From contig JAIVFH010000009.1 of the NCBI GenBank assembly GCA_025765595.1, forward strand, positions 372,001-436,000: a DNA stretch of 64,000 bases, given 5' to 3'. The notes under the pieces are model-generated. The model did no database searches, had not been told where the DNA came from, and was given only the letters and a program-made list of their open reading frames with translations. Positions 44,866 to 57,342 of the stretch are shown one piece after another. The position numbers and the translations under genes were made by a program. Source of the DNA: Obelidium mucronatum. Taxonomy: Eukaryota > Chytridiomycota > Chytridiomycetes > Chytridiales > Chytriomycetaceae. Every line of letters begins with the position of its first letter. Positions within the stretch are counted from its first letter, which is position 1.

Positions 44866-47800
44866 ATGTCACATCTTGTAGAAGAAAACCACGCTAATTT
44901 GACCCAGTTTGATGCCAAAATCACTACAGCGAAAGCGTTTAATCAAGGACGAAAGTCTGTCACTGGCTCGACGCGATCTTCGTTTTCAACCTTGTATGAC
45001 TCCCGTGATTCAGTGTTGGTGGCATCGCCAGGGAACCACGCAACAGACGCATCCCTGTGTTTGAGAGACTCCGTTATTTCTGTTGATTTATTGTCGAATG
45101 AACTGGAAGTCAGTGAGAATGTCTCCCTCGGGAAAAAACGGATGACTGCAAAAGAAATTAACCTCGCAGCACGAGTAATATCAAAGTCGGAAGTTGACAA
45201 TGGCGAGCTTGAAGCACCGGCGCCACCGCCAATACATGAACTATTTCGATTCGAATTTGATGTCTGATTTCGAGATCGACGCAATTGTTGATACTTTCAA
45301 AGCGGCCCCATTAATTCAGTATTCGTTACTTCTATCAATCTTGATTCATGCTGCAATTGATGAGGGAGATGAGGCTGCTATCGACGGGTGGCAGAGCTGT
45401 ATGTAAATTGATTCAACACTGGCAGTCATTTCCAAGCAACAAGTGAAAACAAGGTAAAACGCACAATCATCCTATGAATTATGTATATCTTCTGATTCAT
45501 CGCGTATTTTTAAGCCTGTATCGTGTCATTCGATCGCTGCGTGTATTGGACAACCCGTTTTATTGGAGCGATTTTCTTTTATTCTATGATCAACTGGGAA
45601 TGATTGATAGATTCGAGTTTTCACGTCAACATTTGCGAGAAATGGAAGGTGAATCTCTCGGCCTAAATTTGGCCATGTTTGAAATATAGAGGTTGCAAAC
45701 ATGTTGGAAGGTTTCGAAGTTTTTCTGAAAATTCTTTTTGGCACCCTTTCCACGGCAAACAGAAAAACAATGAATGGAAAACAAAGCAGACGTCAAACAA
45801 TAGCCAAAAATTCGTTAATGAACGTCAATAGTGGTTTGTCGAGTCCTCCGACGGGAAGCGGTGGTGGCGGAGTTGGGTTGGCTCCAATGAAACCGCTTCA
45901 AAGCACAGAATGACAAGTCTCGACAGCGTTTATTAGGAGCCTCAGCAAAAGCAATTAATTATGAGAGGCCTATGGATCCAACGGATACGAATGATGCCGT
46001 CGAATTACAACGATTGAGAGCTACAAAATGGTATCGTGGTGGTGGGAATAATTGGCGTAGCTAACACTATGTGCTATATGGGCGCCCAGGCTTCCCGCTC
46101 TTGCCGATAATGCTCGCGTGATCAACACAACGACTAGAAGAGGTGCTTCGACACTTGAAATTTCTCCCCGCAAGAGTTAAAGAAGAGAGTTTAAAGCGAT
46201 TATTAAATCAAGCCTCCTTGCCAAACATTCCTTTGAATAAGGGTCGCTTTCCCGCGTCTGAAGCTCCGAAAATGCCATGAAACTCGAACACATCTGAAGG
46301 TTTTAGGAGAGAATGCGATAGAATCTATTTAATGTAGTTTCATTTCAATTAGAATAACCCAAATCGCCGGTTCTTGATTGGACTCAGAGAACGAGCATTA
46401 GAAATTGATGAAAAGAATGCCAAGCGTGCCATCGTTCTCCAAAAGGCACAAGAAGCGAGTGGGGCATTATCGTGGGATCTTCTGCGCCCGTTGAGTAGAG
46501 ACCCCATCTTTGGAAAGTATATTCAGGCTTTAAACGAATTCGGACAGTTGAGTTTCATAAAGCCGGTTTCCCATCATGAGACTCACTCAACGTCATCTGT
46601 TTGTCAGTGAGCTTGGATTTACTTCTGAATCGGATTTGAAAAAGCTATCAGCGCCGTCATCAGACACAACAAGCACCCCAGACACACCCTCAAAGTCCAT
46701 CAAATCACAAGCAAAGAAAAATATAGCCAAATCAAATATAGCTGGAACAAAATGCAGTGTTGGTGATGAAGACTTGGATAAACTCATTACCGCCATTGAA
46801 ACAAGTGTTTTTCGGGCAAAGCGAAAGGGTGATTGTGCAATCAGGGGCAATCAGCTGCAATCTGACAAACCTGAAATCGGTTATGAGTTTGGAAAACCAT
46901 CTGTTTTAAAGGATGGAGAGGCAGAGGAATATGCTGAAAGCTTTCGGCAACTAGTCAGCTTTGGCGAGGAGGTGGGGGAATCCATCTTTCAGTCCCAAAA
47001 GGATAAAGCCAATTTCACGAATATCAATCCACCACGAGGAGCTAAAGTAATTGTTACCCGCCTTGGTCCTCTTACCTTTTTATTGACTTAATACCGTAGG
47101 GACGAAACTTCATGCGTTTGAGTCCAAAGCAACAAATTGATAGCGATATGAGTCAGGTTCTTGGATTCTCTAAACCCCCAACAGCCAAAGAAACAAGAAA
47201 AGTAAGCTGAATGAGTATGATTCTTTGACTGAACTCTTGCCAGGATCCAAGCAAACTGCACCGCCAAGGACTTTTTAAAATGGCAAACAAACGGTCAAAT
47301 CGAATTAAAGAAGGCGTTGAAAGCTAGGCTTTTGGATCGTCTTGAAGCCAGCAAAGACAATGAACGGCTGAGGAAAGTCATGAACATCATCGAAGAAGAT
47401 ATCAAAGTAGATTTCTATCTGCATTCTGCTTCGGATCCAAAACATTGGATGAGCGTTTTGCCTCACATATGGTGTGATTATACATCTCCTAATTTCACCG
47501 AAATTTAAACTTATCATTGCAGGGTGAAAGACAGCGATTCGCTGATGAAAGATTTAGAAAATCCCCTTCTCAAGCAACTAAACGCAAGGAGAAACGTTAA
47601 TGGTGGTGCGCCAGTCGTTACTGCGGCATCCTTCTTCAAAGAACGCGCAATGATAACCGCTTTGGTGAACACACATGCCAAAGAGACTTCTCTGGCCGGT
47701 CATCAACGACGCGATAGCATTATTGCAGCCGCCCGAAGGCTGGATGAGTATCAGAAAATGATCGAAGGGAAGGACATTGTGGCGGAAAGATCCACCACAG

Positions 47801-48091
47801 CAGATTTGTTTTCAGACAGCCATTTGGAAGTCCTCTTTGGCAAGAAACAGAATCAAATCGCAGTAGCCAGCACCTTTGATGCGGCGTTCGAGTATGGTGG
47901 CAACCCTTCCAAACCCACCTGCTTGTGTTGTTCCTGCTCCTGTTATACCACAACGTCAGAATTCGATTCGTCAAGGATCAATACGACAGAACTCTTTGGG
48001 ACAGAATTCCATCAAAGGTGCTGTACGGTTTCATGAAAGCCGCATGGCTGAAGGCCGTTGTCTGATGAAGTGGAATGTATTTTTTATATAA
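44866..48091 (+). CDS. Unrecognised multi-exon protein with fragmented frames
   Basis: A series of coding-like blocks on the plus strand: ENHANLTQFDAKITTAKAF, then MSDFEIDAIVDTFKAAPL, then LYRVIRSLRVLDNPFYW with LGMIDRFEFSRQHL, then DPTDTNDAVELQRLRATKW, a helical block IGLRERALEIDEKNAKRAI, and a late block LKARLLDRLEASKDNERL with AARRLDEYQKMIEG. Small gaps with plausible GT-AG ends join them, but several junctions are one base out. The family is not recognised. The protein is helical, with acidic and basic patches, and could be a scaffold. A possible extra 5' exon (SHQTWGYSTRVF) ends near 44790. The final splice (donor at 48078) would run into the next gene, so the two may be one. Confidence 0.45.
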
Positions 48092-48124
48092 AAATTGTCA
48101 CATTTTCCTTGCTGATCATAGACC

Positions 48125-50224
48125 ATGTCCCCTACGTTTCCCCATCCCTCTGGCGGACAACAGAAACACTCGAGCAATACTTTCCCTGCGTTTCCTCTCA
48201 AGGCTCCGCTCGGAAAGGGCTTTCCAGTTTCCAAAGGACAGTCAACCCCAAAGTCCGCACCAAACAGCGGAAAGCCTGGAGCCGCCGGAAACAATCGATC
48301 GCGTGTTGAGGAAGAATATATTAGAAACTTACAACAGCAAGTGTATCTGCTTGAGCTGGAAACAAGATACTTGTATGATCGACGTTCTTCATTAAAAGTG
48401 CAGACTTCTGACACCGTTTCTGCAGACGAACGAATAAGGGAGATTCAAATAACGCAACTGGCGGAAATTCTAATGCGCCAGTATCATCAAGTGATGTGCA
48501 TCATGGGCCCCATGGTGCAGCTCCTCTCAATGACGCGATTAAAGGACTCAAATCCAAGTATATCGAACTTCAAGATAGTCACAAAAGAGAGCTCAAAGTA
48601 GGCTCAGAAGAAATACCTGTCGGGAGATTTACAGCATTAACTCATATACCCCTCACTCTAGAAATTCGAAGATCAATTTGAAAAGATGAAAACTACCGAG
48701 CAAGTACTGGAGCTGAGTTTACAAGCTTGTCAGAAAGAGTGCGAGGAGCTGAAGGCTGAATTGAAAGGCGTTCGAGGTAATTTACCGAGTGAATGAAATG
48801 GAAGGCTGAACTAAAAGAGAAATCATCACCAAGAACATCACACAGCTGAAAAAGACAAACTATACGGCGAACTATTGGCTCATCGAAAGAAGTCGGAAAT
48901 TGCAACGAATGAGCACCAACGGCTGCAAAAGACTCACCAAAGAATTGCGATGGAAAAGCAGCAGCAGCAATCCACCACTCAACATGCGTTGGATGATGCC
49001 AAAAAGTATAGAGATCAAGTCGAAGAGCTCCTCCACATAAACGCAACTCTAAAAGTAAGAATTGAGGAGCTTCATAAACACAACAGCGCCATTCAGGTAT
49101 AGAATTATTTTCTGCACGTTTTCATGAATGCTTAATCCTTGTGCTCTTAGTCCAAGCTCGATGATCATGATTCTAATGTCCTAGGAGAGGAATTGCAAAC
49201 TGAAAAAAACCGGACGCAGGACTTGAGGAAGGAGAACGAGGTACTCCTCATAGAAATGCAGCAAGCAGTTACTCGAGCAAAGCAGGAGGAGCATATGAAG
49301 TTGAGGATTGCACAAGATTGTGAGGAGCTAGTGAAAGCAAACGTGACACTCAAAAATGAGCTTGAAGAAGTTCAAAGGCGACTTCGGCGGGTACATACCA
49401 TATTTTTTCTTGAGTATTTCAGAGTGCTACAAAGAAATTACGAACAGGAATTCGAAAGCCGAGAGCAGAAGATCCAAAAGCGGCAGGATCATATTCGAGA
49501 AGCTGAGGAGCTGAAAGAAGAATATAATCGTGTGAAGGACGAGTATTCGATGCTGAAAATCTCAGTTGATAATAAGGACAGGAAAATTCAAGACCTACGA
49601 GCTCAGGTGAATGACTTGATGGAAACCGCTGGCGTGCACTAAAGTTGAATATTTATATTAATAATCAGATTAACTCAATGGAAAATGCACTCAACACTGG
49701 TATTTTTCGCAAGAAGCTTTCAGTACGGTATCTAACTTTTAAAAACAGCTCTCGAAACGCGAAATATATTGGAAGAACGATGCGAAGAGTTGGAATCTCG
49801 AGCTAAGTCACAGGAGCATGAACTTATACAAATTGGTCAAGACAAAAGGTTTGATTGATTTGATGTATTAATAATCAAGACTGATTTATTTTAGTCTTCT
49901 TATTGACGACGTTGCTGAGCTACGAAATACAACGGAAATTAAAACAATCAAGCTCCAGAAGTTGATTGACGAGAATAGGGATCTAAAGGTACATGTGGAG
50001 AGGTTTAAACGCGAAAGTTATGCCCGACAGGAGTTCCAGCATCTAATACAAGAAATCGAAGCAAAAGGGGAGAACTATTTGCATTTGGTTTGTTCATTTA
50101 TTTCTGTTACAAATTTGCGACCTATCTGATTTTATACACCAAGATGAGAAACATGAAAAGCTACCTTCACAGACCAAAAGCGCATGCCAGGAGCGACGAA
50201 GTAGATGAAATAATGAGTGATTAA
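48125..50224 (+). CDS. Coiled-coil protein, possibly flagellar or a continuation of the previous gene
   Basis: Multiple exons. After a Pro/Lys/Gly-rich start (MSPTFPHPSGGQQKH) comes a distinctive segment RVEEEYIRNLQQQVYLLELE and then almost continuous coiled coil: EKMKTTEQVLELSLQA, EKDKLYGELLAHRKKSEI, VEELLHINATLKVRIEEL, KLRIAQDCEELVKANVTL. It ends with KAHARSDEVDEIMSD. One frame break lies near 48450. Long helical coils with Arg/Glu-rich ends of this kind are common among axonemal or basal-body proteins, and a chytrid has both. That is inference; no named family was identified. An ATG at 48125 is preceded by an AG acceptor, so this could be the 3' part of the gene before it. Confidence 0.55.
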
Positions 50225-50313
50225 AATGGTATAATTCCCTTTTAAACATTGTTAGCTTGATTCAGAACACGAGATGAAACATGGGGGTTTATTTGGCCAA
50301 ATACAATGCATTA

Positions 50314-53300
50314 TCAGTACTCTTCTTCCAATGAGTTCACATCCATTTTCAATCGATTCTCCATTTCATCAATAACAGACCGCAGCTCCTATGGGTTTTT
50401 GTTTATAACAAGACAATTCGGCTGGCGTACAATCAAACCTTGTATCTTTTGTATTCAACCTGTACAGGCGCCCGGTCTTCCACAGTCTTCACCCGTCTTC
50501 CATTTTGTTTTACAAAGTCATCCTGGAACTTGTGAAGATGAAGTTGCAACATTTTCTTTTCATGCCGCAGCAAAGCATATCTAGCGGAAAAAATGTTATG
50601 AGCTCATGGGACAAATAAGAAGAGCAAAAATCTCAACTGTTCTAATTCAGAAGTCGACGAAGTTCGCGATTCTTGAGCGGTTCTTTGAGTGTTTGTTGAA
50701 AGCTCCATTCGACTTTCAATGCTGGTTTTAAGCTCACAGTAGCGAGAATAGAGCTCGCGCATAACTTCTTTATCATCTTGCGTGTACTAAAAAAGAAGCC
50801 AGTCGGTAATTCTGAACTCTGAACGAATGGTGTGAAATAACAGACCAAGTTCAAAGAATCCTTAAACATGGCTTTCAAGTGTGCCAGTTCTCGCTTAACG
50901 GCAGTTTTTTCTTCCATCATTTGTTCCACCGACATGTCCTCGATATCGTTTGGTCGCCTATCACGCAGCCGTTTTCGAGCTAGTCTCTCTAACGATGATT
51001 TCGCTGATATCTGGAGAGTAGATTGTGAGGCTCCTTCTTGCTCTATTGGTAAGAGACTTGTTGTTGAAGCCTCGGAGTTGTCATCGTGATGTAACTCTGG
51101 AAAGTACAAAAATCAGATTCTCTATGCAAGGAAACATAAACATACCTTTGATCAATCCGCTTAAATGTTTGTAACGGAGTCTGTCTACTTTATGTATATC
51201 TGCTCCTGTTGATTTTAAGAGTTTTATCTTTGATTTCAACGCTCGAAATTCCTCCTCGATCAACCGCCGAGAGTCCTTATCATTCAATAAATACACAGTT
51301 TTCATTTCTTCCACAGAGTTTGATTTTCTTGGAGGTTCTTGTGAGGATGAATTTCCAGATCGCCTGGCTTCGTTGCTTTCGAGCGCTTTCTCAACCAAAC
51401 TGAAAATAATCATTATTTGGGTCACAAGCAATGAGTAAGTACTAAATATTGTTCTTAATCACGAAAAATGTACCTGGCGTTAGAAATTCGCGGATTGTTG
51501 GCGCGGGCTTTCTCTTTCGACGAAGAAAGCCTCTTTATTTTATGACTAAGGTATGGCGAGTTGATAACATCGGAAGGAAGATCATGCGATGCCACTATTC
51601 CAAGAGAGCCATCACTTTTCCATGAGTTTCCTAGAGTTCTTGATGACTCCCCCCGTGACTCATTGCCTGAAGCCGTTGGAAGAGGTATCAACGGTATCAA
51701 TGTAGATTTTTGAGATCGAGGGGAGCCAGTACTCCTTGTCCTGTATGATGCACGCCGATGAGCAGATATAGACGCCGAAGAAGGCGATCCGATTCGGTCT
51801 AAAGCAGGGCTGGAACTGTACGCGCGGGAGTTCGTTAACGATTCGGTTATTGGAGCTGCATTCATATTCGGAATAACTGGGTTCCATTTCATTGGACCGA
51901 GAGCATTTCTTTCATTCTGAGAGGTTGGTGAAATGTCTAATGCGGTCGATGCTGATACAGGAGCTGATATGGTCGTACTCGTGGTTGGAATGGATCCAAT
52001 TGGCTTTCTGGAAAGCTAAAACGAGTAAAAGACGTCAATAAAAGAAAATAAAAAAGATAAAAGGAACTGATGTTTTTTACGCTGTTCATAGGATGTGAAT
52101 GGGTCACATCGTGGCTTTCTTCATCAGAATAGTTGCATGAATCGAATTCGTTTTCGCGCAATCCAGACAGCTCATCGTCGCCATCATTCAGACTTCTTTC
52201 AGTTAAATTTTCGGGACTCTCAACATCACTTGATGGGGTCGGATTGACTACGATTTCTTTCAATTTGTCGGTAGATTCCTCATTTTCCACAAGAACTACT
52301 GGCTTCAAAATTATTACTGGCGCTGCAGGTGCTGGTTTTTTGGGTGGAGGTGGTGGTGGCGTCATTCGTTTTGATGCTGAAATGTTGCCATCTGAAAAGG
52401 TCACAGACTTCTTTTGCGACGCGTGATCCAATTCAGACTTTAACGAGCTTATCGATGGAGATACTCGAATATTTTCGGACTCGTGATTCGGGGGCGGGGC
52501 AACGGCCGATGTAATTTCCTTGACAGAGGGCATATTTGGACAATCTGACATAATGTGCACAGATTTGTCGAATAAAACGCCGTTACGGGCCATAGGATCA
52601 ACAGGCGCAGATGGAGGTCTTCGTCCTGGAGGTTTCGGCCTCGATTTTGTCATTGATTTTAGCAACGGCGAATTATTGACCCCTTCATTAGTTTGCACAT
52701 GATTAGAAGCAAAGATCTGATCAGCATCGACAACAGCCAGTGCTTTTACAAGGTCGTCGGGTTGCTCATCGGAATGTCCCAATTTTTTCTGTCGCTCATG
52801 GTTAGCTGTGGAACAGAGAAATAATTTCGAACCTTCAATTCTACAATGAGGGCTCCATTATCTTGGGACTTCCTTTGACTAATCCGTTTGACTTTATCCA
52901 GGTTCACAAGCAAAGGCTCGTTTGGTTTGTTGCTGAATAGCATTGCGGCGACGGTTTTACTGACGGCTTCATCAATCTGCTGTCTTTGCTGGGAAGTCGG
53001 AACTGGATCTGGAAGCAAATCAGTCTTGTTTCCGTCGCTTTACAGTTTGAGAATTAGCTATCAATGCGAAGCATAGCAGATAACCAACGCCATGCTTATT
53101 TTTCTAAATACCTATTTCGAGAATCGTCTTTTAGCTTAACCCGATCTGCTACGGAAAATTGATGATTTTCGATGGTTTTATGAGGTTCTTCATTTAGAAC
53201 TGTTTTAGAAGCTTTGCTTGACAGAGATGACCGACTTTCAAGTTTAAACTTTGAATCTTCGGTCTTAAGGAATATTATTTGCGTTAAAATTGACGCAGCG

Positions 53301-54309
53301 GATGAGGGAAGGGTTTGTTACCAAACCTGAAATATTTCGTGAAAGTTTTCCATAATATTGGCCATGATTTTAGTAACTTGCATAGATTCCACCAGGTATT
53401 TTTCCGGATTCCCATTTGGCGACGATGGTGATGGTGCTGAAGGGCATTTGAAGAGATTCGGTGCAAATACAATGACCAAATTCTGCACAGTCATGAGGTT
53501 CTTTGATGAATACGAGACTAGCTTCAATAAATATTTCATGAGGTATTCCAGGAAGTCTCTATTGGGTTGTGGCATGGATCGTACGACATCTCGGAGTTTG
53601 GCGGCAGATGCTGAAAGATACCGATAACAATTTAATCAGTGAGCTAAAATATCCAATTTAAAAAAGTAAAAATAATGATCTAACCTCCACAATCAAGAAG
53701 CTGCTGAAAGTATTTTCTTGGGACGACACCGTCTGGAATATCTCGAATCCACTGTTTGAAAACCGACGCCACTATATGAATCCCATCATAGGGATCCAGT
53801 TTGGAAAATTCCATTGATCCAGCTGAAAATAATTTTGTTAATGATTGATAGAGTGTATGGGTGCTAGGGAAAAGCGATTTACTCTTTTCCATAGATTCTC
53901 GAAGCTCCTTCACTTGCTTGACTGGGGCAGCAACACGGAACAACCCTTCCATCGTGACAGCTGATATAAAAGAAACTATTTAACTTTGAACTTCTGAGGT
54001 CAAATCCCTCTCACCTTCTTTGGAACTCAGGTATTCCACGAAGTTCTTCAACACAACGGGAACCTCTTTCTCCAGCGATTCCGCAGATCCTACAATCGTC
54101 ATACTCGCGACGTTAATGGAAGAAGCTCCCGCCCTTTGTTTGTGATGATGATGGTGATGGTCATTCTGATGGTGGTGCTGGCTGCCTGATGTGACGTGAT
54201 CCTTGACGAGCATTTGATCAATAGAATGCCCAAACATGCTATTGGCCGTTCCGTGCGATCCATTAGATCGACTTCCAATGTTCGAGATCCTCCGGAAAAG
54301 CTGCTTCAT
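50314..54309 (-). CDS. RhoGAP protein with FAM13-like C-terminal segments
   Basis: About ten minus-strand exons from ATG 54309. The RhoGAP domain spans roughly residues 70-300: VPVVLKNFVEYLSSKEG, the arginine-finger motif GLFRVAAPVKQVKEL, VFKQWIRDIPDGVVPRKYF, PQPNRDFLEYLMKYLLKL, NLVIVFAPNLFK. It accelerates GTP hydrolysis by Rho/Rac-type GTPases (known), and the finger Arg is present. A long disordered middle with PPPPPPKK follows. Three late segments resemble the C-terminal FAM13 domain: EEEFRALKSKIKLLKSTGADI, EKTAVKRELAHLKAMFKDSL and LRHEKKMLQLHLHKFQDDF with EDRAPVQVEYKRYKELR. This RhoGAP-FAM13 order is the arrangement of animal FAM13A/B. The stop at 50316-50314 follows a short last exon. 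No frame break was seen. Confidence 0.75.
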
Positions 54310-54537
54310 TCGAGGTTGGTCTTGGGTTGCGAAGGTGCCAGTTCGTTTCCTTCAAGGCGTTTGTCAAGTTTTGTCAGGGCAAACTCAAGAAAAAAACTGG
54401 AGACCAATCAAGGGTTTTATTCATTTCCTTAAAACTCATGCAACAACAACAGCAGTTTGTTTCCTTAGAAGCCAACCGCACCAAAACTAATAAAACGTCG
54501 ATGAGTGTGGGTGGGCAAAAACAAAAAAAAAGGACTC

Positions 54538-55904
54538 TTACCCAAATGCACTCTTAATTCCATTAAAGTAGTATCCAGTCCAGTTTTTAGTAGTAAGGTC
54601 CTTCTCCCCAACTGGAACTTCCGTCTGAGTCAATCGCAGGGTGACAGATTCGCGTTGCTCCTCAAAAAGCAAAGTCACAGTACTGAAATGGTTTGCAGGC
54701 CAGGACTTCAGACGCCAAGTCTTAACAATCTTCTTGTTGGGGACAAGTTCCACAATTTTGCCCGAAACGTTACCACCAAACAAAGAAATTTCAGATCCAA
54801 CTTCCGGTTTGATTTGAGCGGGTCCACGACTCCATGCTTGTACTCTATTTTGATCAAGGAAGGTGTTGTACAAGTCGGATGCACTGCAGACGAATTCAGT
54901 GTTCATGGTGATGGTGCTGAGCCCTCCTACAACAGATGATGGAACAGCAGCTGGAGCAGCAGCCTTGGCGGCATCAGCTTCCGGAGCAGGAGGCTTTGGT
55001 TTGTAGGTAGTTCCAGTTGGGTGTCCAACCATATCGTCCTTGGAAATGTGAACATCACCTCCATTCTCTGTCGTTGAGATAAATAAGACTTGGGATTCGA
55101 AAATTCTTCACTGTGCATACGTACTAGCAATCATTTCGCTAGAAAAGCTTTCCAGTTTCTTCTTCAGAAGTGGGACGAGAGTCTTGACAACGATTGAACG
55201 CATTGCCAGTGATTCGGCATCCTGGGCTTCGGTAGTGACTTCAACCTTACAGAAAGAGTTTAAAAACCACCCGTGTGTAAAGCTGAATGGGATAACGTAC
55301 CACCAGTTCGTCAGTATCAGTGTCATGCATGAACTCAGGGACATTGATACGACCAGAACCAGTCTTTCCGTCGGCATTCTGACCTGTGACAAGGCATCGA
55401 TATCAAAACAATCATCGCGTCAATACAGTTCGTAATATTCGGGATATTATCGTACCCTTCCAGTTGACATTGAAAGCAACATCATAGACGGTAATCAACT
55501 TTCCCTTGCGTTGGTTGATATCGGCATCTCCAGAGAATCCAGTAACTTCAGTAGTCTCAATCTTGAATCCATTCTCTTCAACAGTTACTCCTGTGAGTTG
55601 GGCTGTTACAAAGTCCTTGGCCCAAGGCATACAGTTCTTCTCGACCCCTAATATGACAAACAAACCATGCAATCATTAAGTTAGAGCGTACAGACTTCAG
55701 ATAATGGAGCAATAAATGAACATACAGTGCCAGTTGTTGACGTTCTTCCAGTTGGCTGTATTTGAAAAAGATCAACAACACCGGTTAGTGGCTTGATGTT
55801 ACAGTCGGAAATATGTAAATGAAAGAGAAGTGATAATCAGAAGGGATAAAAAGTGGGCAGGTTGGGCATGCTCCATTGTGTAGTTCCAAACCTACACGAT
55901 CCAT
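54538..55904 (-). CDS. AHA1: Aha1, Hsp90 co-chaperone ATPase activator
   Basis: Several minus-strand exons, about 330 aa. Aha1 landmarks: NWKNVNNWHWVEKNCMPWAK at the start, the N-terminal Hsp90-binding domain (INQRKGKLITVYDVAFNV), the linker with KPKPPAPEADAAKAA, and a C-terminal SRPBCC domain (SDLYNTFLDQNRVQAWSRG, FGGNVSGKIVELVPNKKIV, VPVGEKDLTTKNWTGYY). Aha1 stimulates the ATPase of Hsp90 and helps client maturation (known). Two candidate first exons exist: ATG at 55904 with a donor after GTAG (giving MDRVA then NWK) or with an earlier donor (MDP); both keep the conserved part. The gene and the plus-strand LRR gene are divergent with about 340 nt between them. Confidence 0.88.
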
Positions 55905-56240
55905 CTGATTGATACACGGATCCATAAAACAGATAATTCAATAGTTTGTGAAAATGCTTTGGATTGGTAAGAAGGGTGGGATCGTACTTTGTGTTGTTGC
56001 TGCCATCTTCAACTTGCTTGACTTTTTTTGGAAATAAATGGAACACAAGAGAATCAAAAGGGAATTCCCTATTTATCTTTTCTCTCTTAATGTAAAATAA
56101 ATATAAACATAAAAAACAAGATCGATTAAGTATGAGAGAGTTCTTCATAATTTGAAGAGTCAAGAGCCATTTCCTGCAATTTCACAAGTACGGAAGGACT
56201 TTCCCGCCAGTTCAATAAAGGCCAAAAACACGCCCCTTCC
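55905..56240. other. Divergent intergenic region between AHA1 and the LRR gene
   Basis: No gene recognised. The minus-strand frame here (RC of 56163-55837) lacks any Aha1 signature and may be 5' UTR. It should contain both promoters. Confidence 0.5.
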
Positions 56241-57331
56241 ATGAGCTCAAGCAACGACCAATTACTAATTCAAATAGCTTCTGTACTCTCAATTATTTCA
56301 AAGGATATGCATGAGCTCAAACGCGACATTAGCAACATATCTGTCAAACTGGATAACACCACAGAAACCCTGCAAACTCTTTTATCGAATCAAGAATCCC
56401 TCCACAAATCAGCCTTAAGCCTTGAATCCAAACTAATGAACCAGCTGCATCAGCTCTCCAACCCATCCAAAAAGTTTTACACCCATCGAGCTTGTCCATT
56501 GCATTCTCGCTTGGATCCATCCCAGCAAAGTCTTCAAATACCGTCGCGTATCGAAAACATTCAATCATGATTCTCTCATCCCGGCACTTTGCTGAACAGA
56601 ATTTGAACCACCACTCCTCCAAAGCCAACTCTATCGACTCTGAGAGGACAAGTGCAACAGAATTCGATCACTTATACTTCCACTGCCCGGAAAAATATCA
56701 AGATGTCTATGCCCGCCACCACTTGAGCCATTTGGCCTTGATTTACTGGAGTGATGAATCATTCCAGAATTCACCAAAACTTCCACCTTCACTTGGAACG
56801 CTGCAACAGCTGTGCTTTCTACATCTATCGGGAAGTAATATTTCCGGCGAAGTTCCAGAAGCCTTGTTTGAATTGGCCTCACTCGAAGAGCTTGATTTGG
56901 GAGGTAACATGTTGAACGGTGGTCTCAGCCAAAACATTGGGAAAATGCAGAGTCTGGTCTGTCTATCATTGGATGGAAATCTGCTTTCAGGAAGCATTCC
57001 GGATGAGGTTGGATCACTATCCCATCTCAAGCAATTAGATCTTTCTGAGAACGCGTTTTCAGGAAAGATCCCATCGAGCTTTGGAAACCTCAAGAATCTG
57101 ATATACTTATTCCTTAATAATAATCAAATCGAAGGAGGAGTTCCCGCGGAAATGTTTGGCTTGGCTCAGTTGAGACATTTCATGGCAAATGATAATCGCT
57201 TACAGTTTGTGATTGGTTATGAGGCTGTACGGGGTTTTGCAAACTTGGATGTTTGGGATATGAGCAACAACATATCAGTAACAAGCGATTTGTTTCAAAG
57301 AGGAAATTATAGAGGTGGTTGGTTTTTCTAG
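56241..57331 (+). CDS. Leucine-rich repeat protein of plant-receptor type
   Basis: One reading unit of about 363 aa, with a break near 56484 best read as one missing T in GTTTTAC. The N-terminus (about 80 residues) is a heptad-like helix (ISKDMHELKRDISNISVKL). From about residue 185 there are five to six LRRs of the LxGxIPxxhxxLxxLxxL type: NISGEVPEALFELASLEEL, MLNGGLSQNIGKMQSL, LLSGSIPDEVGSLSHLKQL, AFSGKIPSSFGNLKNL, QIEGGVPAEMFGLAQLRHF. No signal peptide or TM helix was seen, so it is probably intracellular. This LRR type is expanded in chytrids. The function is unknown. Confidence 0.8.
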
Positions 57332-57342
57332 ACGCAACATGT

